Assembly (NCBI GenBank): GCA_038002745.1
Contig: JBBODD010000001.1
Coordinates: 558,001-622,000 of the forward strand
Direction of reading: 5' to 3'
Source: Bacillus sp. FSL H8-0547
GTDB lineage: Bacteria > Bacillota > Bacilli > Bacillales > Bacillaceae
DNA length: 64,000 bases
Shown: positions 63,194 to 64,000 of the stretch, one piece after another
Layout: each line of letters opens with the position of its first letter
Numbering within the stretch: the stretch's first letter is position 1
The notes under the pieces: model-generated
What the model saw: only the letters and a program-made list of their open reading frames with translations
The model's database searches: none
Told to the model about the DNA's origin: nothing
Position numbers and translations under genes: made by a program

Positions 63194-64000
63194 CGTAAAT
63201 TCCCATCCGTTCATGTTCATTTTGTACTGATTTCACGTTGTAAATCTGCTTCACCATCAAGCTTATTAGAAGTGATAACACCCCAATAATTGCAATCAAG
63301 ATATAGATTTGGCTTGAGAACACGTCAACCAAAAAGCCGAATAGGATTTGCCCTATTGGTACGGCCGTTGTAGCCGCAGCTGCTTGTATCGACATCACTT
63401 TACCCAACATATTACCAGGGGTTTTCTCCTGAATAATTGTATTCAGATAAATGTTAACGACCGTCAAGGCAAACATGACGAGCATAGAACTGATGCTGAC
63501 GAACACGTATTTTGCAAAAGCACTTTCAATGAATGGACTGGTGCCGAACGCCATTCCGAAATAGACAGCTGCACACCCTGTAATCCACAGATAAAGATTA
63601 TCACCCCGAATTTTGCTCTTTAGAAGCCCAATGGCCATGGCCGAGAAAACAATACTTAGTGAAATGCCTGATTGGGCAAATCCAAAATAAGTATCGGGCA
63701 TATTAAAAAGCACTTTAATCATGTATGGCAAACCTACAAAAAACATGGGGGCAACAAAAAGACTGACAGTGAATGCTATTCCAATGCTTTTTAAAATGAA
63801 TCGATCATCGTGAATGACATAGGAAATCCCCTGTTTGATGTCGCTTATGACCATTTGAGCAAAAGGCTCCGGTGCCCGTTTGTCAAACGGAATCTTCATG
63901 AAGATTTCAATAACGGCTGCTGCAATAAAGAAGATGGCGCTGACAACAACAATCACATTAATGCTTGTGAAGCTGTAGAGCACACTGCCGGCAATCGGGC
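63174..64000 (-). CDS. MFS transporter (partial, 5' end outside window)
   Basis: The visible 275 residues are the C-terminal two thirds of an MFS_3-type carrier. At least seven helices are seen, with GLPYMIKVLFNMPDTYFGFAQSG and the conserved TIIQEKTPGNMLGKVMSIQ loop found in macrolide/MefA-like exporters. The frame is open to the window edge (PIAGSVLYSFTS before residue 1 of the first internal start), so the true start lies beyond 64000. It overlaps the small membrane protein gene by 20 bp. Confidence 0.85.
   Translation of the reverse strand, partial: PIAGSVLYSFTSINVIVVVSAIFFIAAAVIEIFMKIPFDKRAPEPFAQMVISDIKQGISYVIHDDRFILKSIGIAFTVSLFVAPMFFVGLPYMIKVLFNMPDTYFGFAQSGISLSIVFSAMAIGLLKSKIRGDNLYLWITGCAAVYFGMAFGTSPFIESAFAKYVFVSISSMLVMFALTVVNIYLNTIIQEKTPGNMLGKVMSIQAAAATTAVPIGQILFGFLVDVFSSQIYILIAIIGVLSLLISLMVKQIYNVKSVQNEHERMGIYDDLKSR

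Overview
The window looks like chromosomal DNA of a Gram-positive, endospore-forming Bacillaceae (Bacillus or Metabacillus type; genus is inferred, not proven). The grounds are strong AGGAGG-type ribosome binding sites, moderate GC, many genes with recognisable Bacillus subtilis relatives (yeeI, ykhA, des/desK/desR, catE, yndJ, a SigH-like factor, a YflT-like stress protein), a sigma-B-type promoter, CcpA cre sites and a yybP-ykoY (Mn2+) riboswitch. No rRNA, tRNA, CRISPR array, prophage or complete insertion sequence was seen.

Layout. 1-7.6 kb: riboswitch leader of a gene running off the left edge, GNAT, DUF948 and YiaA-like proteins, a phospholipase D-like protein, a class F-like sortase next to an MPKTG surface protein, yeeI, and a stress protein behind a sigma-B promoter. 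7.6-23.5 kb: marR-MMPL efflux pair, small metabolic genes, a PrsA/SurA-like lipoprotein, a four-gene regulator/CPBP protease/ABC exporter operon, a frameshifted YwaF-like gene, an MFS carrier and an Est30-like esterase. 23.6-35.2 kb: a sugar locus with GH2 beta-galactosidase, Gfo/Idh/MocA oxidoreductase, two ABC permeases, a binding lipoprotein and a YesMN-type two-component system. The binding-protein gene and the permease genes carry near-duplicate promoters, each with a cre site and a shared upstream box. 35.3-43.6 kb: three DinB proteins, a GNAT gene broken at an A6 run, the Des membrane-fluidity pathway, and DoxX/CatE genes with palindromic operators. 43.7-54.6 kb: a SigH-type sigma factor, two SEDS (RodA/FtsW) proteins, Nudix and NAT-like enzymes, an acyl-CoA synthetase, DedA between two related repeats, an RsbR-like STAS protein, an AraC-GyrI regulator and a histidine phosphatase. 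54.7-64 kb: an SRPBCC-DoxX / DUF4166 / YndJ operon, an M28 aminopeptidase, a DUF485/acetate-symporter operon facing an AraC regulator with a degenerate receiver, and a partial MFS gene.

The most unusual structure is a set of five intergenic tandem arrays (about 1.83, 14.5, 22.06, 37.35 and 41.66 kb). All have a 52- or 53-bp period, about five turns of B-DNA, although their sequences differ greatly. Each sits immediately downstream of a gene 3' end, never between divergent genes. Each carries one arm of a palindrome whose complementary arm survives in some units, often those at an array end. They look like one family of amplified, decaying palindromic (REP-like) elements and are not coding.

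Two genes carry single-base frameshifts (near 18690 and 36000-36005). These may be assembly errors or real lesions, and each needs reads to decide. Gene starts were moved from the longest ORF to the start codon with a good ribosome binding site wherever the sequence allowed; these cases are described in the entries.
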